Positions 40,796 through 49,805 of a stretch of 64,000 nucleotides of DNA are shown piece after piece. A model generated the notes under the pieces. It was given only the letters and a program-made list of their open reading frames with translations, had not been told where the DNA came from and searched no databases. The DNA lies in contig NZ_BBXF01000005.1 of the NCBI RefSeq assembly GCF_001570585.1, positions 620,001 to 684,000 on the forward strand, given 5' to 3'. Source of the stretch: Herbidospora daliensis. GTDB taxonomy: Bacteria > Actinomycetota > Actinomycetes > Streptosporangiales > Streptosporangiaceae. Both the position numbers and the translations under genes were made by a program. Each line of letters begins with the position of its first letter. The stretch's first letter is position 1.

Positions 40796-41491
40796 ATGGA
40801 CCGAGTGCTGGTGTTCGACGTCAACGAGACCCTGATCGACATCGAGTCGATGAACCCGCTGTTCGAGCGGGTCTTCGGCGACGCCCGGGTCGTGCGCGAG
40901 TGGTTCGGGCAGCTGATCACGTACTCGATGACGGCCACGTTGTGCGATCGGTGGACGGACTTCTTCACCCTGGGTCAGGGGGTGCTCGGCATGCTGGCCG
41001 GCGTCCACGGCGTCGAGATCACACCGGACGACGTCGCCGACGTCACGGAGGCGATGCGGACCATGCCCGCCCACCCGGACGTCGAGCCCGGCCTGACCAG
41101 GCTGCTGGACGCCGGCTTCCGCCTGGTCACGCTGACCAACTCTCCGGGCGCGCCCAGCCCGCTCGACAACGCGGGGCTGGGGGCGTACTTCGAGCGCGAG
41201 TTCACCGTCGAGGACGCCCGCGCGTACAAGCCCGCACCGCAGGTCTACCGCCTGGTGACCGAGGGGCTCGGGGTGCCGCCGTCGGCGTGTCTCATGGTCA
41301 CCTGCCACGTCTGGGACAGCGTGGGCGCGCAGAGCGCCGGGTTCTCGGCGGGGCTGATCACCCGGCGGGGCAACGCGCCGCTGCCGGTGGCCGCGCTGCC
41401 GCAGCCCGACTTCGTCGCGCCCGACCTGCCCTCGCTGGCGGGGCAGATGATCGAGGGCCGGCCCGGATGGGTTCCGGACCGGCCCTCATAG
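40796..41491 (+). CDS. HAD-superfamily haloacid dehalogenase, type II
   Basis: 231 residues. HAD motifs in order: nucleophile Asp in VLVFDVNETLID, Thr/Ser in LVTLTNS, Lys in DARAYKPAPQVY and acidic/aromatic HVWDSVGAQSAGF (motif IV of type II L-2-haloacid dehalogenases, normally HxWDxxGAxxxG). Family members remove halide from 2-haloacids, though many act as general phosphatases. Cytoplasmic. Ribosome site GGGGAGG upstream of ATG 40796. Converges on the large phosphoesterase gene with 8 bases between stops. Confidence 0.88.
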   Translation: MDRVLVFDVNETLIDIESMNPLFERVFGDARVVREWFGQLITYSMTATLCDRWTDFFTLGQGVLGMLAGVHGVEITPDDVADVTEAMRTMPAHPDVEPGLTRLLDAGFRLVTLTNSPGAPSPLDNAGLGAYFEREFTVEDARAYKPAPQVYRLVTEGLGVPPSACLMVTCHVWDSVGAQSAGFSAGLITRRGNAPLPVAALPQPDFVAPDLPSLAGQMIEGRPGWVPDRPS

Positions 41492-41499
41492 AAGCGGGG

Positions 41500-44400
41500 T
41501 TACGGCGCGGAGACCGCGTCGAGGATGCCCACCGCGTCGGTGCCCGGCGTGACGACGAGCTTGCGGGTCAGGGTGTACGACCCGCCCGCCGGAACCTCGA
41601 CGTTGAACCGGCTCATCACCCAGTTGCCCGCGGCGAAGACGTCGAAGGCCGACGCCGGGGTGCCGTAGACGAGGCCGAAGACCTGCGGGTCGGTGCCGGT
41701 CATGCCGATGTACGGCCTGGTCGGCGCGTAGACCGTCGCGGTGCCCGGCGGGACCACGCCCGCGCCCGGGATGACGCTGGCCTGGCCGGCCGCGTCGTGG
41801 TCCATCGCGTCACCGGTCCACAGGTCGAGCGGCGCCGAGCCGGCGTTGCTCAGCTCGGTCGCGACCGTGGCGAAGTCGTCGCCGGGCTTCAGGGTGTACG
41901 TCGTCGTCGCCGTCAGCCCCGTGAAGCCGGTGACCGGGCCGGAGACCCGGACGACGGCCTGGTCGCCGGTCGCCTGGACGATCTTGACGTCGGTGGCCGC
42001 GACCGTCCGGATGTCCCACGCGCTGCCGCCGGTCGGCTGGGTCGCCGAGACGTAGGGCAGGTTGATCCAGTCGAACTGGTCGGCCATGCCGCGGACCGCG
42101 ACGTCGACCGGCTTGCCCCGGGTGCCGCCGGAGAGCTGCGAGTCGTTGTAGGCGTCGGCGATCGCCATGGAGAACCTGTCGTTCTCGATCATGACGTCGC
42201 CGGCGCCCGCCTCGACCAGGCCGGAGCCGATCTGCTTGCCGTAGCTCGCCTCGACCGTGACCGGGCTCAGCGCGACGTCGGCGACGCCGTTGCCCTCCGC
42301 CGGCACGGTGACCGTGGTGGTGGCGGTCAGGTAGCCCAGCTTGGCGACCCGCACGTCGTAGGGACCGGCGGGGGCGTCCACCAGGTACTCGCCCTGGGCG
42401 TCGGTGGCGGCGGTCGCGACCACCGCGCCGGCCTTCTCCAGGGTGACACGGGCACCCGGGACGGGGTCGCCGCCCGAGGTGACCGTGCCGGCCGCGCGGG
42501 CGGCGTCCGGGACCTGGGGGTCGTGCAGGTCGATCTCGCCGGCCCACTTCGCGATGTTCCGGGTGGGGTCGCCACCGTTGGTCGCGTAGTCGGTCAGGTG
42601 GTAGAAGCTGAACTGCTTCGTCGCGCCGGCGGCCAGCGTGGCGTCGTAGTAGAGGCCCTCGACGTAGCCGTACGCGCCGACGGCGGCCGGGGTGTCGAGC
42701 GCCCACGCGAGACCGTGCGCGGCCTGGCCGTTCGTGGTGGCGGCGTCGGCGCCGACGTAGACGTACTTGCCGGTCCAGCCGGTGGTCTTCAGGCCGGGGT
42801 TGGTGCCGGCGAAGCCGGGGATGCGGCCGTTGTCGACCGAGCTGTCGGGGTCGATCATGTAGTTGAAGTAGCCCTGGTAGCCCGTCGTGCCGGTGTTGGT
42901 CAGCTTGACCGTCATCTTCACGATGGGGGCGTCCGGCAGGGTCTCGTACCGGACCTGGGCCTTGATCGCCGGGTTCGCCCTGTACTGGCCGTTGCCGACC
43001 ACGGCCGCGCCGTCGACCGAGAGGTCGGGCAGGTCGATCAGGTCGTTCGGCCGGTCCCACGAATCGGGCGGGGTGAGGCTCGGACGCAGCAGCATCTCGC
43101 CCCAGTCGAGGGTCTCGGCGCCGTTGGCGTCGTTGAGCAGCAGGTCGGAGAGGTGACCCAGGCCGAGGCCGCCGGCGAGGTTGTTGGCGGCGCTGTACGG
43201 CGTGATGGACGCGCGCACCTTGTCGTTGGCGAGGTAGTAGTACTCCTTGCCCGCGACGAAGTCGGTGCGGGTGCTGCCGTTGCCGTAGTCGGGCGTGTAC
43301 GTCGACCTGCCCGCCACGGGGTGGGTGACCTTGATCAGCTTCAGGTCGGCCTTCTCGTTCCCGGTCGCGCCGACCGTGACGGCGACGGCCGAGCGGTCGT
43401 CGGCGACGAGGCCGCGCTTGGCCGCGGTGACGTTCCAGGCCCCGGCCGCCAGGCCGAGCGTGTAGCGGCCCTTGGCGTCGGTGCTGGTCACGGCGGTGTC
43501 CTGACCGGCGGCGACGGCGGTGACCTTCGCGCCGGCGATCGGGGCGCCGGTCTCCTCGTCGGTGACGGTGCCGCTGACGGTCGCCCAGCGCGGCGCGGAC
43601 TCGCCGCCCGGCACGTAGGCGTACAGGTTGCCGTCCCAGGCGCCCGCGACGACGGTGTTGCCGCTGACGGCCGGGCCCGCGCCGACCCAGGTGCCGATCT
43701 CGTGGTTCCACAGGATCTGGCCGGTGTCGACGGCCAGGGCGTAGAACCGGCCGTTGTTGGCGCCGACGAACAGGGTGTCGCCGGCGATCACCGGGCTGGA
43801 CATGACGCCGCCGTGGTAGATGTCGCCGGGCAGCAGCCGCTCCCAGAAGACGTTGCCGGTCTGGGCGTCGAGGGCGACGACCGCGCCGCTCGGGAAGCCC
43901 ATGTAGACGACGCCGTCCTTGACGGCCGCGGCGCTCGGGGTCGAGCCGCTGGAGACGAGCGAGGAGCGCGGGCTCTGGTAGGTCCAGAGCGTCGCGCCGG
44001 TCTTGGCGTCGCGGGCGACCATGCCGTTGTTGGCGCCGATGAAGACCTTGCCCTCGGCCGCCGTCGGCACGCCGTCCTGCCAGCTGCCGAGCGCCTCGGT
44101 GCCGGTCCACTTGCGGGCGCCGGTCGCCAGGTCGTAGGCGAGCACGCGGTCGGCGGTCTCGTTGCCGACGAACACGGTGCCGTCCATGACGGCGGGGGTG
44201 CCGTCGCTCATGGTCGCGCCGGACATCGGGGAGGCCCAGATCTGCTTTCCGGTACGGGTGTCGAGCGCCTTCAGCACGCCCTGGCTGCCGATGCCGAACC
44301 GGGTCTGGTACGGCCAGAGGACCGTGTGACCGGAGACGGCCGGCGAGTAGTAGCCGTAGGTGCGCTGGTTGTTGGGGGCCGGGGCCTGCTCGGGCACGGC

Positions 44401-46182
44401 CTTCCACTTCACGTCGCCGGTCTCGGCGTCGACGGCGTACAGCTCCGAGCCGAGGGTCGGCGCGAAGACCAGGCCGTCGGCGAAGGCGAGGCTGCCGTGG
44501 ATCGACTGCGGCACCTCGACGTTCCACAGCTCCCGGCCGTTGCGCAGCCGGATCGCGTGGATGCGGCTGTTGCCGTCGCCGTTCTCGTCGCGGGTGCCGG
44601 CGTACACGACGCCGTCGTGGATGACCGGCGAGCCGGTCAGGAAGGTGCCCTCGGAGCGGAAGCTCCAGGCCAGGCGGCGGCCCGGCTCCTGCGCGGGCGC
44701 GACGCCGGTGTGGCCCTGGTCGCCGTGGTGCTGGGTCCAGTCGTCACCGGCGACCGTCTTCAGCTCCGGCTCGTCGGTGAGGGTGAACTCGGCCGACTTG
44801 GTCCAGGTCTTGCCGGCCTTGTCGGTCACCTGGACGTCGATGCGGTGCGGGCCGGGGGTCTGCTGGCTGTTGGGCAGGTTGCCGTGCCAGGTGAACTCGC
44901 CGCTGGGGTAGAGCGGCCGCCAGTTCTTGTCGCCCGCGATCTGGAAACGCGCCGACACGACCTCGTCACCGGTGTCGTAGGCGTTGATCTGGACGTCGGG
45001 CATGCCGGCGGCCGGGACCCTCGAGCCGGGGGCGGGGTTGACGATCGTGATGCGCTCGTTCTCGCCGTACATGCGGAACGGGTTCTGGAAACCGGCGCCC
45101 GCCATGTGGATGTAGCGGAAGCCGCGGGGCGCGTTGTCGATCGTGTACGAGCTCGACACCGTCTGGATGTGCTTGGCGGTCGAGGCGAACGCCGACTTGT
45201 TCTCGACGTGGTTGGAGTGCTCGTGGCCGACCAGGATCAGCTGCGCCTTGTACTGCTCCAGCACGTCGCCGAAGGCGTCATAGGTCGACGGCGAGCCGAA
45301 CGGCACGTTCATCGGCTGGTGGGTCAGCACGACCACCTCGATGCCGTCGTGCACGTTGGCGGCCAGGTCGTCCTTGAGCCAGTTCAGCTCCTCCTCGAAC
45401 GGCGCCGAACCGTTGTTCTCCAGCACGACGAAGTGCCGGTTGCCGTAGTTGAACGAGTACCACTCCGGGCCGACGTTCCTGCGGTAGTTGTCGATCCGGT
45501 CCGCGTACGCCGAACCGCCGGCGTACTCGTGGTTGCCGACGGCCGGCCACACGCCGACGGCCGACTGCGCGGTGCCGCGGCGGTAGGTGTCGAACTGGCC
45601 CTGGCTGGCGTCGTTGGTGAGGTCGCCGCTGACCGCGATGAAACGCAGGTCGGTGCCGGTGGAGTTGATCTCGCGGATCTGGTCGGGCAGCTGCGCGTTG
45701 ACGTGCGGGTCGGCGATGTTGGCCCAGGAGAAGACGTCGCCGTCGGAGAGCTCGTCGCGCACCAGCGCGAAGTCCGCGGTCGGGGTGGCGTCGTCGGCCA
45801 GCTCGCCGAGGTTCGCCCAGAACCTCGGCTCCTTGTACTGGTCGAGGCCGAACCGGTAGCCGCGGGGCTGGGTGGCCCACACGATGTCGGTCTTGCGGCG
45901 GTCGGTGGAGATGGTCAGGGCGTAGGAGCCGTCGGCGGCGGTCGTGGTGGAGACCGTGCCGTCGGACACGCGCACGCGGGCGAGACCGGTCTCACCGGCG
46001 TCGCGGCGGCCGTCGCCGTTGGCGTCGACGTACACGACGCCCGTGACGACCGCCTCGGGCGGGTCGACGGCGTTCGCGGCATATGTGGTGAGCGGACCCG
46101 CCACGACGCTGACGGCGAGCGCCAGCGTGACGGTGTACAGGACGGCGCGCAGGCGCGCGCGTGTCCCGGTTAACGCGGACAA
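41500..46182 (-). CDS. Exported calcineurin-like phosphoesterase with PQQ-propeller and carboxypeptidase-regulatory domains
   Basis: 1560 residues from TTG 46182 (AAGGA 7 bases upstream; the long upstream frame is antisense to the HupE-like gene). Signal peptide ~1-33 ending TYAANA. Domains: MetallophosN-like/SdrD-like B domain (VVTGVVYVDANGDGRRDAGETGLARVRVSDG); metallophosphatase ~130-380 with ADPHVN, SGDLTND, GNHEY, HQP and GHEHSNH, a complete metal set; an Ig-like strand region; a PQQ-type eight-bladed propeller ~560-960 (repeated AVDAETGDVKW, ALDTRTGKQIW, ALDAQTGNVFW); then two CarboxypepD_reg repeats (GTVTDEETGAPIAGAKV and GTVTSGGDPVPGARV) around a large beta domain. Extracellular; substrate unknown. 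Follows the HupE-like gene by 11 bases. Confidence 0.88.
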   Translation of the reverse strand: MSALTGTRARLRAVLYTVTLALAVSVVAGPLTTYAANAVDPPEAVVTGVVYVDANGDGRRDAGETGLARVRVSDGTVSTTTAADGSYALTISTDRRKTDIVWATQPRGYRFGLDQYKEPRFWANLGELADDATPTADFALVRDELSDGDVFSWANIADPHVNAQLPDQIREINSTGTDLRFIAVSGDLTNDASQGQFDTYRRGTAQSAVGVWPAVGNHEYAGGSAYADRIDNYRRNVGPEWYSFNYGNRHFVVLENNGSAPFEEELNWLKDDLAANVHDGIEVVVLTHQPMNVPFGSPSTYDAFGDVLEQYKAQLILVGHEHSNHVENKSAFASTAKHIQTVSSSYTIDNAPRGFRYIHMAGAGFQNPFRMYGENERITIVNPAPGSRVPAAGMPDVQINAYDTGDEVVSARFQIAGDKNWRPLYPSGEFTWHGNLPNSQQTPGPHRIDVQVTDKAGKTWTKSAEFTLTDEPELKTVAGDDWTQHHGDQGHTGVAPAQEPGRRLAWSFRSEGTFLTGSPVIHDGVVYAGTRDENGDGNSRIHAIRLRNGRELWNVEVPQSIHGSLAFADGLVFAPTLGSELYAVDAETGDVKWKAVPEQAPAPNNQRTYGYYSPAVSGHTVLWPYQTRFGIGSQGVLKALDTRTGKQIWASPMSGATMSDGTPAVMDGTVFVGNETADRVLAYDLATGARKWTGTEALGSWQDGVPTAAEGKVFIGANNGMVARDAKTGATLWTYQSPRSSLVSSGSTPSAAAVKDGVVYMGFPSGAVVALDAQTGNVFWERLLPGDIYHGGVMSSPVIAGDTLFVGANNGRFYALAVDTGQILWNHEIGTWVGAGPAVSGNTVVAGAWDGNLYAYVPGGESAPRWATVSGTVTDEETGAPIAGAKVTAVAAGQDTAVTSTDAKGRYTLGLAAGAWNVTAAKRGLVADDRSAVAVTVGATGNEKADLKLIKVTHPVAGRSTYTPDYGNGSTRTDFVAGKEYYYLANDKVRASITPYSAANNLAGGLGLGHLSDLLLNDANGAETLDWGEMLLRPSLTPPDSWDRPNDLIDLPDLSVDGAAVVGNGQYRANPAIKAQVRYETLPDAPIVKMTVKLTNTGTTGYQGYFNYMIDPDSSVDNGRIPGFAGTNPGLKTTGWTGKYVYVGADAATTNGQAAHGLAWALDTPAAVGAYGYVEGLYYDATLAAGATKQFSFYHLTDYATNGGDPTRNIAKWAGEIDLHDPQVPDAARAAGTVTSGGDPVPGARVTLEKAGAVVATAATDAQGEYLVDAPAGPYDVRVAKLGYLTATTTVTVPAEGNGVADVALSPVTVEASYGKQIGSGLVEAGAGDVMIENDRFSMAIADAYNDSQLSGGTRGKPVDVAVRGMADQFDWINLPYVSATQPTGGSAWDIRTVAATDVKIVQATGDQAVVRVSGPVTGFTGLTATTTYTLKPGDDFATVATELSNAGSAPLDLWTGDAMDHDAAGQASVIPGAGVVPPGTATVYAPTRPYIGMTGTDPQVFGLVYGTPASAFDVFAAGNWVMSRFNVEVPAGGSYTLTRKLVVTPGTDAVGILDAVSAP

Positions 46183-46193
46183 TTCGTGATCCT

Positions 46194-47315
46194 TCAGGTG
46201 AGGAGCGGGGAACGCTCGACGAACCAGATGAGACCGGCACCCGCGACGGCGACAGCCGCCCCGGCGGTGCCGAGCATGAGAGCGCGCGCGGCGACCGGCC
46301 CGGTCGCGGCCCTGCGCAGGAACAGCAACGCCGGGAAGGCGAGTGCGATGATCGCCAGCTGGGCGAGCTCGATGCCGACGTTGAAGGAGACCAGGTTGAC
46401 CAGCATCGAGAGCGACGCGGGCCCGTCGACGCTGAGCGAACCGGCGAAGCCGAGCCCGTGCAGCAGGCCGAAGGCGAAGACGACGGGCAGGCGGCGGCCG
46501 GTCCGGGGCGAGAGCAGGTTGTCGAGGGCGACGAAGGCGATCGACAGGGCGACGAGCGGCTCGACGATCCAGCCGGGCACGCTGACCCAGCCGATCGCGG
46601 CCAGCACGAGGGTCACCGAGTGGGCGACGGTGAAGGCGGTGGCGACCTCGACGACGTCGCGCAGCCGCTTCGCGCCCAGCAGCAGGGCCAGCAGGAACAG
46701 CACGTGGTCGAGCCCGAAGAACAGGTGCTCGGCGCCGAGCAGGACGAAGCCCGGGATCTCCCCGATCGGGTCGGCGTGCCCCACGGTGACGCTGGTGCGG
46801 GCCACGTCGAGCAGAGCCGATCCCCGGATCCCGTCGACGTCGTAGGCGACGGTCGTGCGGACGTCGTCGACCAGGCCCTCGGTGCTGCCGAAGACGTCGC
46901 TGCGCACGGTCAGCGCGCCGGACGCCGGGCACGCGTAGGCGAGCGCGACCCGCACCGCGCCGGAGTCGGTGAGCTCGACCCGGCCGCCCTCCTGGGCGGC
47001 GCACCCGATCGAGCCGCGGCTCAGCCGCACGGCCCCGCCGATGTAGGCGGCCGCCTCGGCCGCGTGCGCGTCGAGCGAGTCGCGCCGCACCCCGGCGGGC
47101 ACCTCGGCGACGCCGCCGTCGGCGTCGGGGCTGACCACGCCGTCGAGGCTCAGCAGCCGGCCCAGGACGTCGTACTCGACGTCGACGACGGCCGCGACCT
47201 CGTCGCCGTGCCCCCGCAGGTCGACGGCGACCGAGGTGGCACGGACGTGCGCCTGCGCCGGCGTCGCGGTGAGGAACGTGACGACGAGGGCGGCGAAGAG
47301 GGCGAGCAGACGCAC
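46194..47315 (-). CDS. HupE/UreJ-like membrane protein with exported N-terminal domain
   Basis: 373 residues from GTG 47315. Signal peptide (LLALFAALVVTFLTATPAQA), an extracellular domain of ~150 residues, then six or seven helices with the family pattern GEIPGFVLLGAEHLFFGLDHVLFLLALLLG and FGLLHGLGFAGSLSVDG, in which the conserved His/Asp residues may bind a metal ion. HupE/UreJ_2 proteins are thought to be metal (Ni/Co) permeases or related; for this long form the function is unproved. In an operon with the metallophosphatase; a metal-supply role for that enzyme is a reasonable inference. Confidence 0.8.
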   Translation of the reverse strand: MRLLALFAALVVTFLTATPAQAHVRATSVAVDLRGHGDEVAAVVDVEYDVLGRLLSLDGVVSPDADGGVAEVPAGVRRDSLDAHAAEAAAYIGGAVRLSRGSIGCAAQEGGRVELTDSGAVRVALAYACPASGALTVRSDVFGSTEGLVDDVRTTVAYDVDGIRGSALLDVARTSVTVGHADPIGEIPGFVLLGAEHLFFGLDHVLFLLALLLGAKRLRDVVEVATAFTVAHSVTLVLAAIGWVSVPGWIVEPLVALSIAFVALDNLLSPRTGRRLPVVFAFGLLHGLGFAGSLSVDGPASLSMLVNLVSFNVGIELAQLAIIALAFPALLFLRRAATGPVAARALMLGTAGAAVAVAGAGLIWFVERSPLLT

Positions 47316-47425
47316 GAGGGGGCACTTCCGTCATGGGGGGATGGCGGTCGTTTCCCAACACTGCTGCGGCCGCTTCAGCCCCGGCAACCTCCGCCGCCCC
47401 AATTCACCGACCCTTCCGCTCATGG

Positions 47426-49129
47426 TCATCCGCTGGCCGAAAGATGGGCTTCTGGGGGTCGGAATCCGTTTCCCTTGCCCAGGGAGGCCGCCATCCGGTC
47501 GAGGATCAGGTCGAGGACCTCCCGGGTGGTGGCGAAGTTCAGCCGGGCCCGCGACCCGGCGACGACGCCCACCGCGCCGGAGCCGAACTCGCTCCCGGCG
47601 CTGAGCTCGACGCCCGCGTTGCGGCGGAACCAGTCGGCGGCCTCCTCGCCGAGCCCGGCGTCGCGGCAGTCGAGCCAGGCCAGGTAGCCGGCCTCCGGGA
47701 CGAGCAGGTCCACGCCCGGCAGGGCGGCGACGCGTTCGGCGAGGTGGTCGCGCTGCCGGGTCAGGTGAGCGGTGACGGCGGCCAGCCACGGGTCGCCGTG
47801 CGCCCAGGCCGCGCGGGTGGCCGCCACGCCGAGCACGTTGGTGGCGCCGTAGAGGTCGGGCGGCTGGGCGTCCCAGGCGGTGCGCAGCGCGGCCGGGCCG
47901 ACGTGGGCGAGCGCGGTGCGCAGCCCCGCGATGTTGAAGGCCTTGGACGCCGACGTCACCGTCACCGTGCGGGCGGCCGTGGCCGCGTCGAGGGCGGCGA
48001 ACGGGTGGTGGCGGTGCGGGGCGTGCACGAGGTCGGCGTGGATCTCGTCGCTGATCACGGTCAGGTCGTGGCGTTCGGCCAGGTCGGCGACGCGCCGCAG
48101 TTCGGCGGCGGTGAACACCTTGCCGGTGGGGTTGTGGGGGTTGACCAGCAGCAGGATCCGGGCGCGCTGGGCGCGTACCCGCTGCTCCAGCAGGTCGTGG
48201 TCCCAGGTCCAGCCCCCGCCGGGACCGGGTTCCAGCGGGGCCGCGACGAGCGGGCGGCGCATCGACTCCAGCGTGCGCAGGAACGGCGGATAGCTGGGCG
48301 TGAAGGCCACCACGCCGTCGCCGGGCTCGGTGAGCAGCGTCAGGGTCAGCTGAAGGCTCTGGATGAGGTCGGTGACGCCCCGGACGTGACCCGGGTCGGG
48401 CCGCCAGCCGTGCCGCCGGTCCATACGGTCGGCGAACGCCCCGGCCAGCGGGTGGCCGTCCCAGTCGGGGTAGCCGAGGTCGCCCCGGCCGAGGGCGGCC
48501 CCGATGGCGTCGGCGATCACGGGCGCGAGCGGGAAGTCCATGTCGGCCACCCAGGCGGGCAGCAGCGAGGGCCCGGGGCGGTGCCACTTGACGCCCTGCT
48601 TCGCCCGCAACCACTCGATCGGCGCCTCGACCGGATCGGCCGGGCGGCGCGCCGCGAGCAGGCAGTCGCGCATGATCTCCATCTGGCCGTGGTGCTGGGC
48701 CAGTTCCTCGTAGAGGTGCTGGAGGGCGGAGTCGCGGGTGAGTTCGCGGCGCGGGCCGAGCGCGCCGGGGTCGGGCTCCGCGTGCAGGGACGCCCCCGGC
48801 CGGGAGGCCCGCACGTCGTCGCGGAGCGTCTCCAGCGCGCGGGCGGCCCTGGCCTGAAGGGGGGCGACCGGGCCGCTCGCGTGGAACTCCGCCTCCCGCT
48901 CGCGCCGCACGGGGCGGCCGGCGACGAGGTGGCCGCCCCAGTACTCCATCACGCCGAGACAGTGCGTGAGCAGCGCGAACGGGGTGTTGGCGGCGGGCAG
49001 GCCGGGCCGGGTGTTGGCCAGTTCGTCGCCGAGCTCGCCGAGGATCGTGCTCATCCCCTCGACCGCACGACCGGCGAAGAAGAGGAAGTCGTCACCGGTG
49101 ATCGCCACTTGCGTGTAACCGTCCTGCAT
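47426..49129 (-). CDS. DinB-like domain fused to MalY/PatB-type PLP aminotransferase
   Basis: 567 residues. Residues ~1-165 are a DinB/DUF664-like helical bundle (FLFFAGRAVEGMSTILGELGDEL, HCLGVMEYWGGHLVAG, QHLYEELAQHHGQMEIMRD), with the three-histidine pattern that binds metal in thiol transferases. Residues ~175-560 are a fold-type I aminotransferase of the cystathionine beta-lyase/MalY branch: VKWHRPGPSLLPAWVADMDFPL, GYPDW, NPHNPTGKVF, SDEIHADLV, PLP lysine in TSASKAFNIAGLR, and RLNFATT. Such lyases cleave C-S bonds. The fusion is unusual and suggests thiol (mycothiol or Cys conjugate) processing. Divergent from the CGNR gene; its ATG lies inside a palindromic operator. Confidence 0.85.
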   Translation of the reverse strand: MQDGYTQVAITGDDFLFFAGRAVEGMSTILGELGDELANTRPGLPAANTPFALLTHCLGVMEYWGGHLVAGRPVRREREAEFHASGPVAPLQARAARALETLRDDVRASRPGASLHAEPDPGALGPRRELTRDSALQHLYEELAQHHGQMEIMRDCLLAARRPADPVEAPIEWLRAKQGVKWHRPGPSLLPAWVADMDFPLAPVIADAIGAALGRGDLGYPDWDGHPLAGAFADRMDRRHGWRPDPGHVRGVTDLIQSLQLTLTLLTEPGDGVVAFTPSYPPFLRTLESMRRPLVAAPLEPGPGGGWTWDHDLLEQRVRAQRARILLLVNPHNPTGKVFTAAELRRVADLAERHDLTVISDEIHADLVHAPHRHHPFAALDAATAARTVTVTSASKAFNIAGLRTALAHVGPAALRTAWDAQPPDLYGATNVLGVAATRAAWAHGDPWLAAVTAHLTRQRDHLAERVAALPGVDLLVPEAGYLAWLDCRDAGLGEEAADWFRRNAGVELSAGSEFGSGAVGVVAGSRARLNFATTREVLDLILDRMAASLGKGNGFRPPEAHLSASG

Positions 49130-49175
49130 GGTTACACGATTGCACGCCGGGTCCGTAACCTGTCAAGATGGTTAC
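49113..49175. promoter_or_regulatory. Twin GTAACC-N9-GGTTAC operators
   Basis: GTGTAACC-N9-GGTTACAC (49113-49137) and GTAACC-N9-GGTTAC (49155-49175) are perfect inverted repeats with identical spacing, their centres 40 bp apart. The first spans the start codon of the aminotransferase fusion gene, the second ends at the base before ATG 49176 of the CGNR gene. Two dyads in phase in a 46-bp divergent gap strongly suggest co-operative repression of both genes, probably by the CGNR protein itself. Confidence 0.75.
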
Positions 49176-49718
49176 ATGGGGTTCGTCTTCGTGAGCGGCC
49201 GCCGCTCCCTCGACTTCGCCGGCACCCGCAAGTGGCGGCACGCCGACACACCGGAGGAGCAGCTGCTCTCCCCCGCCGACCTGTCGCGATGGGTCGAGGC
49301 CGCCGGGCTGCTCGACGTCGTGCCCCCGTTCGGCGAATCCGACCTCGCCACCGCGATCGACCTGCGGGAGGCCGTCTACCGCACCGCCTCGGCCCGCCTC
49401 GACGGACGCCGCCCGGAGCAGGCCGACGTGACCCTCCTGAACGACCACGCCAGACGCCCGAAGCTCGTCCCCACCCTGCGGCCCGACGGCAGCACCCGCC
49501 GGTCGGGCACCCCCGACGAACTCCTGGCCACCCTCGCCGCCGACCTGCTCGACCTGCTGGCCGCCCCGGTCCCCGGCCGCGTCAAGCGCTGCGCCAACAC
49601 CGAGTGCACCCGCTTGTACGTCGACACCTCACGGGCGGAGAACCGGCAGTGGTGCGGCATGTCGGAATGCGGCAACCGCGCCAAGGTCAGGGCCTTCCGC
49701 CAACGGAGGAGTTCGTAG
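49176..49718 (+). CDS. ABATE/CGNR zinc-finger regulator
   Basis: 180 residues from ATG 49176 (a GTG at 49128 would run through the operator). N-terminal ABATE domain (FVSGRRSLDFAGTRKWRHADTPEEQLLSPADLSRWVEAAGLL, AIDLREAVYR) and C-terminal CGNR zinc finger RVKRCANTECTRLYVDTSRAENRQWCGMSECGNRAKVRAFRQRR with the four cysteines and a basic tail. The family is thought to be stress-linked DNA-binding regulators. Position next to twin operators covering both divergent starts suggests autoregulation and control of the DinB-aminotransferase fusion. Confidence 0.88.
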   Translation: MGFVFVSGRRSLDFAGTRKWRHADTPEEQLLSPADLSRWVEAAGLLDVVPPFGESDLATAIDLREAVYRTASARLDGRRPEQADVTLLNDHARRPKLVPTLRPDGSTRRSGTPDELLATLAADLLDLLAAPVPGRVKRCANTECTRLYVDTSRAENRQWCGMSECGNRAKVRAFRQRRSS

Positions 49719-49805
49719 GGGTTTCGTCGAGATCCCGTGCATGGCCTGGCCGCGGCACGGCGGCACCGTCATGATCTTGACGGCGCCTCACCGATGGGAT
49801 CCCCG

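Noticed and set aside
40900-46173. 1757-codon plus-strand open frame opposite the phosphoesterase gene
   Set aside because: It is the antisense frame of a real GC-rich gene; its product is Asp/Arg/Val/Gly-repetitive with no domain, and no ribosome site. The opposite strand has complete catalytic motifs.
49128-49175. Upstream GTG start for the CGNR gene
   Set aside because: It would translate through the second operator; ATG 49176 gives the normal ABATE N-terminus.
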